Shown piece by piece: positions 1-7,588 of a stretch of 15,010 bases of DNA. Origin of the DNA: Ferruginibacter sp. (GTDB lineage Bacteria > Bacteroidota > Bacteroidia > Chitinophagales > Chitinophagaceae); assembly GCA_025357775.1 (NCBI GenBank), contig JANXOQ010000047.1:1-15010 (forward strand), written 5' to 3'. A program made the position numbers and the translations under genes. The notes below the pieces were generated by a model. It saw only the letters and a list, made by a program, of their open reading frames with translations, was not told where the DNA came from and made no database searches. Every line of letters begins with the position of its first letter. The first letter of the stretch is position 1.

Positions 1-2
1 AC

Positions 3-122
3 TTAGATGAGTATTGTTACAGGTTTAATAGAATAAAATCATTCGAAAGTATTTTCCATAATATTACTTGTAGAATGATTAAACATAAACCTGTTTATTT
101 AACACAATTAAAAATGGAGTAA
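3..122 (+). mobile_element. C-terminal tail of an IS1595/ISXO2-like transposase (cut by window edge)
   Basis: An open frame enters from the left edge and gives 39 residues before a TAA stop. It begins LDEYCYRFNR and continues with SIFHN and MIKHKPVYLTQL. The pattern (L-[DN]-E-[FY]-C-[YF]-[RK]-F-N-R, then I/L-F-H-N, then a basic M-x-x-H-[KR]-P) is what I know from the end of IS1595-family (ISXO2-like, DDE-type) transposases, where it follows the catalytic core. The core lies outside the window, so I cannot tell whether the element is intact. Just after the stop is a short dyad that could belong to the element's end, but no terminal inverted repeat can be proven with one end visible. The hipBA relic that follows suggests a decayed accessory patch. 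Family assignment is from memory of the motif. Confidence 0.6.
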
Positions 123-136
123 GTAAATGCCTACTT
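121..136. repeat. Short inverted repeat just after the transposase stop
   Basis: AAGTA, six bases (AATGCC), then TACTT form a perfect 5-bp dyad overlapping the transposase stop codon. It could be part of the right end of the insertion sequence or chance in AT-rich DNA. The 48 bases between it and the hipB relic show nothing else I recognise. Confidence 0.25.
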
Positions 137-184
137 CAATCGAAATTTATATTCAAAATATATAATTCGTTTATCATGCTATAA

Positions 185-401
185 AAACTAATCGAATGGG
201 GAAATTTTCTTGAAAAAAAACGAGTAAGATTAGGCAAAGCTCAATTAGAAATAGCAAGATTTTTAGTTATAAGTGACCTCACTATACGAAATATTGAAAA
301 AAGAAAAAGGTAGTATATAACTTGCAAAGTGGCTAAAGATATGCTATGCACTAGGCCATAATTTAGATTTATACATAGAACGAATGAGGGTTGCTATTTA
401 A
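185..401 (+). pseudogene. HipB/XRE-like helix-turn-helix antitoxin relic, frameshifted
   Basis: Two frames together spell one small XRE-family regulator. The first (185-313, TAG stop) reads GNFLEKKRVRLGKAQLEIAR then FLVISDLTIRNIEKRKR. This matches the five-helix Cro/C1 fold, with the Q-x-E-[LI]-A and [VI]-S-x-x-T-[IV]-x-x-[IL]-E positions of the recognition helices. The second frame (321-401, TAA stop) gives LAKWLKICYALG then HNLDLYIERMRVAI, the usual C-terminal helix and strand of HipB-like antitoxins. The two are in different frames, and both carry stops where the linker should be. There is no in-frame ATG upstream: TAA at 182-184 closes the first frame. It is followed directly by a hipA-like fragment, the normal hipBA order. 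This is a broken gene and unlikely to make protein. Confidence 0.65.
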
Positions 402-403
402 GT

Positions 404-531
404 TATAATTTCAAAAAAACATATTTTCATTTTTACAATGATAAATTAGGAAGATTGAAAACGGATAAAGTTAGTTAACAAAAAACTTTCAGCTTATGCC
501 GTGGTATGTATCTTCAATTTGGAGTGAGTAA
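404..531 (+). pseudogene. Possible HipA N-terminal relic
   Basis: Directly after the hipB relic, one frame (404-478, TAA stop) reads KKTYFHFYNDKLGRLKTDK. This resembles the N-terminal strand-turn-strand of HipA-type kinase toxins, typically [IV]-[FY]-x-[ND]-x-x-[LV]-[AV]-G-x-L-x-x. A second frame (487-531, TAA) has FQLMPWYVSSIW, which recalls the later L-x-[ML]-P ... Y-V-S piece of the same domain. The pieces are short and out of frame with each other, and nothing of the kinase core remains before kdsB starts at 560. The call rests mainly on position after hipB, so confidence is moderate. kdsB's promoter must lie in or before this decayed DNA. Confidence 0.4.
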
Positions 532-559
532 CGAAACATTTTGGAAATAAAAAAAGCAA

Positions 560-1297
560 ATGAAAATTATAGCCATGATACCAGCACGCTATGCTGCAAC
601 TCGTTTTCCTTATAAACTAATGCAACCACTTGGAGGCAAAACAGTAATACGTACTACTTACGAAAATACGGTTGCTACTAATTTGTTTGATGAGGTATTT
701 GTAGTAACAGACCATGAAATAATTTTTGATGAAATAACCAGCCATGGCGGCAAAGCTATAATGAGTATTGCGAAGCATGAAAGTGGCAGCGATAGAATTG
801 CAGAGGCTGTAAAAAATATGGAGGTAGATATTGTACTAAATGTACAAGGCGATGAGCCTTTCGTACATAAAGAAATACTGGCAGCATTGTTAAACAGTTT
901 TAAAAATGATAATGACGAAAAAATACAAGTAGCATCTCCCATAAAAATAATTACCAATAAACAAAAAATTGAAAATATTAATATTGTAAAAGTATCGGTA
1001 GATAAAAATATGAATTCGTTGCTTTTTAGTAGAAGCGTAATTCCTTATCATAGAGAGCAAAGTATTACGCCTACATACTACGAGCATATTGGTGTATATG
1101 CATTTAGAAAAAATGCGCTTTTACAATTTACAACCTGGGAAATGACGCCACTAGAAGCTGCTGAAAAAATTGAATGCCTTAGATACCTAGAAAACGGTGT
1201 GCCATTAAAAATGGTTTTAACAGAAGGAGAAATAATAAAAATAGATGTGCCAGAGGATTTACAAAAAGCGGAAGCATATTTGAAAACAATTTCCTAA
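560..1297 (+). CDS. kdsB: 3-deoxy-manno-octulosonate cytidylyltransferase (CMP-Kdo synthetase)
   Basis: This cytosolic enzyme joins CTP and Kdo to make CMP-Kdo, the activated sugar for the lipid A inner core. The 245 residues equal the normal family length. The N-terminal nucleotidyltransferase signature [15 protein letters not shown] is at 7-21. [11 protein letters not shown] (73-83) matches the H-x-S-G-[ST]-D-R motif, and NVQGDEPF (94-101) is the nucleotide and metal-binding loop. SRSVIPY (157-163), HIGVYAF (176-182), [10 protein letters not shown] (199-208) and D-x-PEDL (229-233) follow in the expected order. The ATG is the first that gives the full Rossmann strand [10 protein letters not shown]. 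Like many Bacteroidota genes it has no clear Shine-Dalgarno, only an A-rich leader. The DUF1569 gene follows after 19 bases and may be co-transcribed. kdsD of the same pathway is 5 kb away on the other strand. Confidence 0.95.
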   Translation: MKIIAMIPARYAATRFPYKLMQPLGGKTVIRTTYENTVATNLFDEVFVVTDHEIIFDEITSHGGKAIMSIAKHESGSDRIAEAVKNMEVDIVLNVQGDEPFVHKEILAALLNSFKNDNDEKIQVASPIKIITNKQKIENINIVKVSVDKNMNSLLFSRSVIPYHREQSITPTYYEHIGVYAFRKNALLQFTTWEMTPLEAAEKIECLRYLENGVPLKMVLTEGEIIKIDVPEDLQKAEAYLKTIS

Positions 1298-1316
1298 TAT
1301 TTGTAAAATAAACGTA

Positions 1317-1766
1317 ATGAAAAATTTATTAGAAGAAGCAACCTATATTGAACTTACTAGTCGCTTACAAAAACTACAACCAGATAGCAAAGCTCTTTGG
1401 GGTAAAATGAATGTAGCGCAAATGCTGGCGCATGTAAGTGAAGCGTATAAAGTACCTCTTAGTGATACTGCTGTCCCAAGAATGTTTATTGGTAGGTTAA
1501 TAGGCTGGGCGCTTAAGCCAATGATGTATAATGATACAGCTTGGAAAAAAAACTTACCAACTGCCCCTAGTTTTATTATTACTACTGAAAAAGATTTTCA
1601 CAAAGAATTGCTTGGTCAATTAACTTTAGTTGACAAATTTTACAAAGCAAAACCCGAAAATATTGGACGCCACCCTCACCCAATGTTTGGAAACTTTACT
1701 ACAGAACAATGGGGAAAAGCAATGTATAAACATTTAAACCATCACCTGGAGCAGTTTGGGTTGTAA
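1317..1766 (+). CDS. DUF1569 (DinB-like four-helix) protein
   Basis: The 149 residues match the DUF1569 family of the DinB/YfiT-like four-helix-bundle fold. WGKMNVAQMLAHVSEA (28-43) is the first helix, with a conserved histidine at 39. PTAPSFIIT (81-89) follows, and the C-terminus HPMFGNFTTEQWGKAMYKH (121-139) runs into NHHLEQFG. Histidines 39, 139, 142 and 143 are candidates for the metal-binding set common in DinB-like proteins, but which of them bind cannot be read from sequence alone. No signal peptide is present, so it should be cytosolic. The biological role of this family is not established; relatives include thiol-dependent transferases. It starts 19 bases after kdsB, which suggests co-transcription rather than a shared pathway. 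The start is the ATG giving normal family length. Confidence 0.85.
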   Translation: MKNLLEEATYIELTSRLQKLQPDSKALWGKMNVAQMLAHVSEAYKVPLSDTAVPRMFIGRLIGWALKPMMYNDTAWKKNLPTAPSFIITTEKDFHKELLGQLTLVDKFYKAKPENIGRHPHPMFGNFTTEQWGKAMYKHLNHHLEQFGL

Positions 1767-1893
1767 TTATTTTTGAAAGTGAAAATGTTTGCTATTCGTT
1801 TTGTATAATTTTTATAAAATCACTCTAACCAAGCGAGTGTTATTCTCTCATTATTATATTTCTGTTACCATAATATTTTATTAGTCAATGATT

Positions 1894-2004
1894 TTATAAA
1901 CCCTGCAAAAGGTTAATAGAACGATACTCTACTGTCAATACATAGATGGTTGTAAAAATAGTAGCACCCTCATCTGGTAGGCTACTTTGAATTGTTAAAA
2001 GCAT
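1894..2004 (-). pseudogene. Relic of the N-terminus of a YbdL/methionine-aminotransferase-like gene
   Basis: On the minus strand an ATG at 2004 opens 36 codons to a TAA. Residues 6-20 read QSSLPDEGATIFTTI and 22-36 read VLTVEYRSINLLQGL. This follows the well-known start of class I/II PLP aminotransferases of the YbdL/kynurenine-glutamine transaminase type: S-K-L-P-x-x-G-T-T-I-F-x-x-[MI]-x-x-L-[AT]-x-E-[HY]-x-[AS]-I-N-L-[SL]-Q-G. The match stops exactly where F-P-D-F should follow. The next bases in another frame (FIKSLTNKIL) may be the continuation, but no aminotransferase core is left before 1767. It lies downstream of the terminators of the Asp-box gene, facing away from any promoter I can see. 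It is a decayed fragment with no expected function. Confidence 0.5.
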
Positions 2005-2070
2005 TTTTGTAAACAGAGATTTTTTGGATTTTAAATGAAAGACTCAAACAGACCAAAACTTATTTATGTA

Positions 2071-2099
2071 AAAAAAGTAAAGCATTATCGGCTTTACTT
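2071..2099 (-). terminator. Second hairpin of a tandem terminator
   Basis: AAGTAAAGC (2075-2083) pairs perfectly with GCTTTACTT (2091-2099) around a 7-base loop. Read on the minus strand the stem is followed by a short T run (2071-2074). It lies just past the stronger hairpin at 2117-2152, in the same orientation. It could act as a backup terminator or mark the end of the decayed aminotransferase region. Confidence 0.5.
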
Positions 2100-2111
2100 C
2101 CTTAAACTTCC

Positions 2112-2152
2112 AAAAAAATTAAGTGGCGGGTGGGTACATCCGCCACTTAATT
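2112..2152 (-). terminator. Strong intrinsic terminator of the secreted Asp-box gene
   Basis: A perfect 13-bp stem, AATTAAGTGGCGG (2117-2129) with CCGCCACTTAATT (2140-2152), closes a 10-base loop. It begins 7 bases after the stop codon of the 950-residue gene. On the minus strand it is followed by a run of five T (2112-2116). It is GC-rich in its upper stem, against very AT-rich surroundings. This is the clearest terminator in the window. Confidence 0.85.
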
Positions 2153-2159
2153 AAAACTC

Positions 2160-5012
2160 TTACTTTTTTATAAACATTTGTTTAGTTTTTTTATCATTTA
2201 CATTTATAGTAAAAACGTATGTACCTGCTTTTAAAAATGCTACATTTTCATTTAAACTATACCCACCTACATATTCTAAGTTTTCTACTTTATTCCAGAG
2301 CATTTGCCCAGCTGTATTATAAATTGCATATGTAGCATTTCCTTTTGTAGGCACGCTAAAAGAAACCGATAAATTATTTAAAACAGGGTTTGGATAAAAA
2401 TTATTAATAGAAATACCATCTTTACCATTTGGATTTTTGTATAGCCTTATAACATTACTGTATTTTAAATTCCCTGAAATATCTCTCACTTTAATTCTAT
2501 AATAAAAATTTTGTACACCTAAAGGAGAATAATTAAAGTTATATTTTGTATTTATACTTCCAGAAACATTTCCAACTTTTGCAAATTGTAGTCCATTTGT
2601 AGATGCTTCTACCTCAAATTGCGAACCTATAATTTGGTCATCGTATTCCCAATTAAGTTTTACATCACTACCTGCCCACACTCCTTTAAGTTTAAAATTA
2701 TCAAGCGGTAAAATGGAGGCAGCTGTTTGTGTCCAAAGCCCTCTACCATGTGTTGCTGCTGCCACCATACCATCTAGCGGTCGATATTGAAGCATATCAG
2801 TACGCACAGCGGGGAAGGTTGGGCTAGCTGTCCAAACTGTGCTTGCACCATTTACCAACGATGTTACCCATATACCGGCCTCAGTAGCTAAAATTGCTTT
2901 TGTATTATTGCCTGGTGCAAACATGCACCAACGCACGGGCATGTCAGGCAAGTTGCCATCTATGTTTGTCCAAGATGTACCACCATTTGTACTTACCCAT
3001 ACTTGTTGTACTCCATAGTTGGAATAAGTAGCCATTAAATTATTTTCATTTGTACCAATTGCCACACAAGATATAGAACCTAATGTAGATAGATTAGCGG
3101 TAATATCTACCCCAGCTGCACCTGTGGCTACAGCTTTAGCATTGTCTACATAGCAAAGTTTTGCATTATTGCCATAAGTGCCCATGTATAACCTGTTTGA
3201 TGTGTATGGTGAGACAGTTAATGCAGAAACATTTTTACCTGCAAGTGCAGAAATTGTAACAGCATCAGTAGCGCCTGCACCGCCTGCTTGTGGGTTAGTC
3301 CATCTAAAATAGGTGCCGCCAGTGTTTGAACAATACAAAACATTGGCATTATCATCATAATCTGTTGGGTTTATAAACTGACCAGTATTAGAATTAAAGT
3401 TGTAATAAGCCCAATTAGCACCTCCATCATAACTTACTCTATAATTATTAAAAATGTAAGAACATATTTGATATTGAGGTTCGTTTTTGTCAATATGTAC
3501 AAAACAACCATCACCTCCTAAAACCTCAGTGGTGTAGGATAACCCTGGGTCAGAAAATGAATGACTTCCATTATCTTGCGCCCCTGCTAAAAAATAGTTT
3601 AGTGAAGTAGGATGCATTGCACATGAATAAAATTGCTTTATCCGAAGTCCTTCGTTTTTATCAACAATTGTAGTTCCACCATTTGATGAGTAAAATATAC
3701 CGCCATCATTAGCAAATAAAACTTTGTTTCCCCCATCATACCAAATTATTTTGTGATGGTCTGCATGTAAATATTGCTGTGGACTACCATACCATTGCGT
3801 AAGTTTTGTCCAAGTTGTTCCTCCGTCTATTGTTTTATAAGTATCTAGCCCACCAATTATACACTGGTTTGCATTTGCAGGGTTTATTTCTATGGTTATT
3901 GAATACCAGCCTTGTCCATTAGCCCAATTTGTTGGTGGCTGTCCACCTGTAGCTCTCCAATTTGCACCACCGTCAGTAGATTTATATATTGTTGGTATTT
4001 GGTCATTTCCATCTACAGGCATTGCAAATAACGTGTTACCATTCACAGCTATTTCAGCCCGATTGTTAAACGAAGGAAAAGCAACTGCAGGAGATGTGAA
4101 ACCACCTGATGCAACCGTGCTTGGATTATCAGTGTATCTGTAAGATTGAGAACTAAAAATTCCACCAACTACATGTAATCTTCCAGCAGCCGTTGTAGAA
4201 CTTATTTCTAAATCGCAAATTCTATTACTCATACCTGTAGGAGTAATATTTACCCAAGCATTACCACCGCTAGCCTTTGTAGAACGCAATAGACCATTAC
4301 CATTCGTGGCTAAATAAATATTGCCTTGGTAATCGCATAAAATATTTGTACTATAAAAATAATTGGTTGTAGATGTTAATAATCCCCACGAAACACCCCC
4401 ATCTGTACTTTTAAAAACACCTACACCAGCAACTGCATCAGCATTATAAAAAGCTTCTCCTGTACAAAAGTACATAATATTACTATTTGTAGGATCTTGT
4501 GTAATAGCTGTAACTGCAAGGTTACTAAGATTATCGTTTACCATTATCCAGTTTGGATTAGCTGCTGTAATATCATTTGTCTTCCACAATCCTCCATTTA
4601 CACCACCAATAAACACCGCTTTACCTGTAGCATCTGATGCATCTACCATTACAGCTCTAATCCTACCTGATGTTGATGCAAGGTTTGCAGGGTCTCTAGA
4701 ATTACCATAAGGCCCAGATATATCTTTATTTGGACCACGTTCTACCCATGTGCCTGCTAATACTGTGCCACCCGATAATTTTTTAGAAGAAACAGATGCA
4801 TCAATTGCAACTAGTAATCTGTCTGTAGGTACATATCCTAGTACAGGATCTTTAGTTCTTTCAAACTCAAATTTTGCAGCTTTGTCGGGTCCATCATACA
4901 TATCAAACTCTTCCTCTTCATGAAGCTCATTTTTTTTACTATTATTTTTTTGGCTACAACTTTGTACTAGTAAGAAAGATACAGCTATGCAAAGTATTAA
5001 AATTCTTTTCAT
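2160..5012 (-). CDS. Secreted Asp-box (BNR/sortilin-type) beta-propeller protein with T9SS sorting domain
   Basis: This 950-residue exported protein has no assignable enzyme activity. The N-terminus MKRILILCIAVSFLLVQSC fits a lipoprotein signal with the lipidated cysteine at 19, then a charged linker with EEEE at 33-36. Asp-box repeats (S/T-x-D/N-x-G-x-x-W) recur at 202 (STDGGVSW), 345 (STDGGANW), 394 (TIDGGTTW), 527 (SYDGGANW) and 674 (STNGGTSW), with a degenerate copy near 442. This indicates a VPS10/sortilin- or xyloglucanase-like beta-propeller spanning about 115-765. HGRGLW (755-760) is the typical last blade. A fibronectin-like segment follows at about 770-860. The C-terminus from 869 (NNFYPNPV, then LKAGTYVFTI and a basic end) is a type A T9SS sorting domain. 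It starts 48 bases after manC on the same strand. No catalytic acid pair could be assigned, so a hydrolase name would be a guess. Confidence 0.85.
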   Translation of the reverse strand: MKRILILCIAVSFLLVQSCSQKNNSKKNELHEEEEFDMYDGPDKAAKFEFERTKDPVLGYVPTDRLLVAIDASVSSKKLSGGTVLAGTWVERGPNKDISGPYGNSRDPANLASTSGRIRAVMVDASDATGKAVFIGGVNGGLWKTNDITAANPNWIMVNDNLSNLAVTAITQDPTNSNIMYFCTGEAFYNADAVAGVGVFKSTDGGVSWGLLTSTTNYFYSTNILCDYQGNIYLATNGNGLLRSTKASGGNAWVNITPTGMSNRICDLEISSTTAAGRLHVVGGIFSSQSYRYTDNPSTVASGGFTSPAVAFPSFNNRAEIAVNGNTLFAMPVDGNDQIPTIYKSTDGGANWRATGGQPPTNWANGQGWYSITIEINPANANQCIIGGLDTYKTIDGGTTWTKLTQWYGSPQQYLHADHHKIIWYDGGNKVLFANDGGIFYSSNGGTTIVDKNEGLRIKQFYSCAMHPTSLNYFLAGAQDNGSHSFSDPGLSYTTEVLGGDGCFVHIDKNEPQYQICSYIFNNYRVSYDGGANWAYYNFNSNTGQFINPTDYDDNANVLYCSNTGGTYFRWTNPQAGGAGATDAVTISALAGKNVSALTVSPYTSNRLYMGTYGNNAKLCYVDNAKAVATGAAGVDITANLSTLGSISCVAIGTNENNLMATYSNYGVQQVWVSTNGGTSWTNIDGNLPDMPVRWCMFAPGNNTKAILATEAGIWVTSLVNGASTVWTASPTFPAVRTDMLQYRPLDGMVAAATHGRGLWTQTAASILPLDNFKLKGVWAGSDVKLNWEYDDQIIGSQFEVEASTNGLQFAKVGNVSGSINTKYNFNYSPLGVQNFYYRIKVRDISGNLKYSNVIRLYKNPNGKDGISINNFYPNPVLNNLSVSFSVPTKGNATYAIYNTAGQMLWNKVENLEYVGGYSLNENVAFLKAGTYVFTINVNDKKTKQMFIKK

Positions 5013-5060
5013 TTTTTTTATTTTATAAGTTTCAAATTAAGATATTTACGACATTAATTA

Positions 5061-6143
5061 TTAAAGGTATTTATCTCCTTTCTTTCTCTTTACCTCTGCT
5101 ACATATTCTTTTATTTCTTGCTCTTTATCTTTTTTGCAAATGAGTAATACATCATTTGTATCTACAATTATAAAATCATCAAGCCCTTGCAAAACTACCA
5201 ATTTATTATCGGGCACTTGTACCATATTTTTAGTGGCATCAAAAACTATTACTTCATTGCCACTAACAGCATTTTCTAAATAATCCTTTTCTATGGTTTC
5301 ATAAGCACTTTTCCATGTTCCTAGGTCACTCCACCCGAAGGATGATGGTATTACGTATACATTATCTGCCTTTTCCATTACAGCATAATCTATAGAAATA
5401 TTTGTACAAAGTGGATAAATATTTTCTATGGTTTCTTTTTCTTCAACTGTATTGAGTTTATCCTTCGCTCCATCAAATACTTCATGCAGCTCAGGAGCAT
5501 TTTTTGCAAAGGCGTTTATAATGTTTTTTACTTGCCATACAAAAATACCTGCATTCCATAAAAAATCACCACTAGCTACAAAAGTTTTTGCCAATGCATT
5601 GTCTGGTTTTTCTGTAAATAATTTTACTTTAAAAATATTATCTCCAACAGATAAAGATTCATATTGTATATAACCGTACCCTGTGTTTGGGTTAGTAGGT
5701 TTTATACCAAGTGTAATTAAAGCTTTTATGTGAGAAGTAAAATGCAATGCTTTGGTGCAGGTATCTATAAATGAATTGGTTTCAGTGATTAAGTGATCAG
5801 CTGGGGCACATATTAAATTAGCATTTGAATCTAGCTGGTATAATTTATATGAAATATATGCAATACAAGGTGCCGTATTTTTTCTGCTTGGTTCACATAA
5901 AATATTTTGAGTAGCTACATCAGGGAGTTGCTTTTTTACAATGTCTTCATACTGGGCAGCAGTTACTATAAATATATTTTCTATGGGTATAAAAGTAGCA
6001 AATCTGTCAAATGTAGATTGTATAAGTGTTTTTCCGACACCTAAAATATCTAAAAATTGTTTGGGCATATTTGTTCTACTCATCGGCCAAAACCTGCTCC
6101 CAATACCTCCTGCCATTATTGCTACGTAATTACTTTTATTCAT
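5061..6143 (-). CDS. manC: Mannose-1-phosphate guanylyltransferase (GDP-mannose pyrophosphorylase)
   Basis: The enzyme makes GDP-mannose from mannose-1-phosphate and GTP for surface polysaccharides and protein glycosylation. The 360 residues form the single-domain type, without the C-terminal phosphomannose isomerase half of the ~470-residue ManC proteins. The signature AGGIGSRFWPMSR (11-23) with PKQF (27-30) is the GTP and metal-binding loop. EPSRKNTAP (84-92), PADHLI (114-119), FTEKP (176-180), FLWNAGIFVW (194-203), DYAVME (252-257) and FGWSDLGTW (269-277) are all in place. The C-terminal part is the short left-handed beta-helix region. Its ATG overlaps the TGA of a small upstream open frame as ATGA. 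No Bacteroidota promoter motif is visible just upstream, so it may be read through from kdsD. The symbol manC is used in the broad sense. Confidence 0.93.
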   Translation of the reverse strand: MNKSNYVAIMAGGIGSRFWPMSRTNMPKQFLDILGVGKTLIQSTFDRFATFIPIENIFIVTAAQYEDIVKKQLPDVATQNILCEPSRKNTAPCIAYISYKLYQLDSNANLICAPADHLITETNSFIDTCTKALHFTSHIKALITLGIKPTNPNTGYGYIQYESLSVGDNIFKVKLFTEKPDNALAKTFVASGDFLWNAGIFVWQVKNIINAFAKNAPELHEVFDGAKDKLNTVEEKETIENIYPLCTNISIDYAVMEKADNVYVIPSSFGWSDLGTWKSAYETIEKDYLENAVSGNEVIVFDATKNMVQVPDNKLVVLQGLDDFIIVDTNDVLLICKKDKEQEIKEYVAEVKRKKGDKYL

Positions 6144-6250
6144 TTTATTATTTTATAAATACACTTATTAAAATCTCTGGCAGAAAGCTTGTCGATTATT
6201 GAATTACTTACACTTCTAAAAACTGCACTTAATTCTTTTGGCGTTTGCAC
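6140..6250 (-). other. Small unidentified open frame coupled to manC (possible gene remnant)
   Basis: A minus-strand frame ends in a TGA that overlaps the manC ATG as ATGA. From a possible GTG start at 6250 it gives 36 residues, with TPKELSAVFRSVSNS then IIDKLSARDFNKCIYK. The frame stays open a further 12 codons upstream, and no ATG is available. A neighbouring frame across about 6230-6410 is also open and reads NIKIFKGIFANICSRAYW before stopping close to where the first picks up. This would fit a frameshifted gene that once filled the 271-base gap. I do not recognise the family. AT-rich DNA can give such frames by chance, and the opposite strand here is open too, so it may not be coding at all. 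Confidence 0.25.
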
Positions 6251-6414
6251 CAGTAAGCACGAGAACAAATATTTGCAAAAATGCCTTTAAATATTTTTAT
6301 GTTATCTCTCAAACTATTTTTGTTAAATGTGTTGCGCTCTATATTTTTTAAAAAACAACAAAAAAATAACAAAGAAATTAAAATGGCATTTTTTACTAAA
6401 CAGTTTTTGAAATA

Positions 6415-7383
6415 TTAAATTATACCTTCTCTCAATAAATCGTGTATATGTAGTATGCCAGTGTAAATATTGTTTTCTACTACGAGCAGTTGGCTTATAT
6501 TATTTGTCTTCATAATATGTAAAGCCTCCACAGCTAATGTGTCAAATTCTATTGTTTTTGGGCTGTTACTCATAATATCCTTCGCTAATATTTTATTAAA
6601 GCTGTCATATTTTTCAAACATTCTTCTTATATCTCCATCTGTTATAATACCTTTAATATTATTGTTATCGTCTAAAACAGCAGTACTCCCTAGTCTATTT
6701 TTAGATATTTCTACTATAACTTTTTTTACATCCTCCTTCGTATAAACAACAGGTTTTTGATGAAATTTTATTAAATCTATTACACGTAAATACATTTTTT
6801 TTCCTAACGTTCCTCCAGGATGATATTTAGCAAAATCACCCGTTTTAAATTCTTTTGCTTCCATTAAGCATATAGCCAATACATCCCCCATTACCATTTG
6901 TGCAGTTGTACTAGTGGTAGGTGCAAGGTTATTGGGGCAAGCTTCTTTTTCTACTGTAGTATTTAAAACAATATTGCTTTGCAATGCTAAGTAAGATTGC
7001 ATATTGCCTACCATTCCAATAACAATATTTCCGAAGTTTTTAACGAGCGGTGTTAGCATTTTTATTTCTGGGCTGTCGCCACTTTTGCTTATAATCATCA
7101 CCACATCATCTTGCTGTATCATACCAAGGTCTCCATGTATAGCATCTGCAGCATGCATAAATAATGCTGGAGTGCCAGTGCTATTAAAAGTAGCCACCAT
7201 TTTTTGCGCCACAATTGCACTTTTGCCTATACCACTTACTACAAGCCTGCCTTTGCTTTTTGCTATAGATTGTACTGCATTTACCAATGTTTCGTCAATA
7301 AAATTTGCTAAATTTTCGACAGAACTAGCTTGCATGAGTATGCTGCGCTTTGCAGATTCTATAATATTTTGTTTATTAAGCAT
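6415..7383 (-). CDS. kdsD: Arabinose-5-phosphate isomerase (KdsD/KpsF family)
   Basis: The enzyme converts ribulose-5-phosphate to arabinose-5-phosphate, the first committed step of Kdo synthesis. The 322 residues have the normal order: a SIS sugar-isomerase domain (about 30-180), then two CBS modules (about 205-262 and 268-322). SGIGKSA (50-56), SKSGDSPEI (99-107), ACPNNLAPTTSTT (148-160) and YHPGGTLG (187-194) are clear. The E. coli KdsD active-site residues K59, E111, E152 and H193 correspond, at a constant offset of five, to K54, E106, E147 and H188, so the enzyme should be active. A Bacteroidota-type promoter lies 14 bases upstream. It is the first gene of the minus-strand block leading to manC, and it belongs to the same pathway as kdsB in this window. 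Confidence 0.95.
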   Translation of the reverse strand: MLNKQNIIESAKRSILMQASSVENLANFIDETLVNAVQSIAKSKGRLVVSGIGKSAIVAQKMVATFNSTGTPALFMHAADAIHGDLGMIQQDDVVMIISKSGDSPEIKMLTPLVKNFGNIVIGMVGNMQSYLALQSNIVLNTTVEKEACPNNLAPTTSTTAQMVMGDVLAICLMEAKEFKTGDFAKYHPGGTLGKKMYLRVIDLIKFHQKPVVYTKEDVKKVIVEISKNRLGSTAVLDDNNNIKGIITDGDIRRMFEKYDSFNKILAKDIMSNSPKTIEFDTLAVEALHIMKTNNISQLLVVENNIYTGILHIHDLLREGII

Positions 7384-7396
7384 AATTAAAGTACTG

Positions 7397-7426
7397 CAAA
7401 TTTATTTTAAATACTGCATAGTGCAA
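7397..7426 (-). promoter_or_regulatory. Bacteroidota-type promoter of kdsD
   Basis: Read on the minus strand, TTG (7424-7426) is followed by 19 bases and then TAAATTTG (7397-7404). The -7 box sits 13 bases before the ATG. This fits the Bacteroidota housekeeping promoter (TTTG or TTG, about 17-23 bases, TAnnTTTG), which differs from the E. coli sigma-70 form. It is the best full match in the window. Confidence 0.6.
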
Positions 7427-7588
7427 GCATTATGCATAAATGCAAAATAAATTTTGTAACGTTTCATATTTTTATCGTATTTTAATGCATTATTTTTAAA
7501 TTAATTGAAGTTTTAATTTTAGCTAATTGTCTTTTTAGGTTATTTAAAAATAAAGATATTGCTCAACATCTACACACGTAAAAAATAC

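Larger units (their letters stand above)
1767..2159. other. Intergenic stretch between convergent genes
   Basis: These 393 bases separate the DUF1569 gene from the end of the Asp-box gene. They hold the two minus-strand terminators (2071-2152) and the aminotransferase relic (1894-2004). A weak dyad CACTC ... GAGTG lies near 1825-1845 and could end the kdsB transcript, but it lacks a clear T run. I see no intact gene here. Confidence 0.6.

Noticed and set aside
7004..7450. A plus-strand open frame of 148 codons antisense to kdsD
   Set aside because: It lies opposite all conserved kdsD motifs and its hydrophobic composition is the mirror of the isomerase codons. No independent support.
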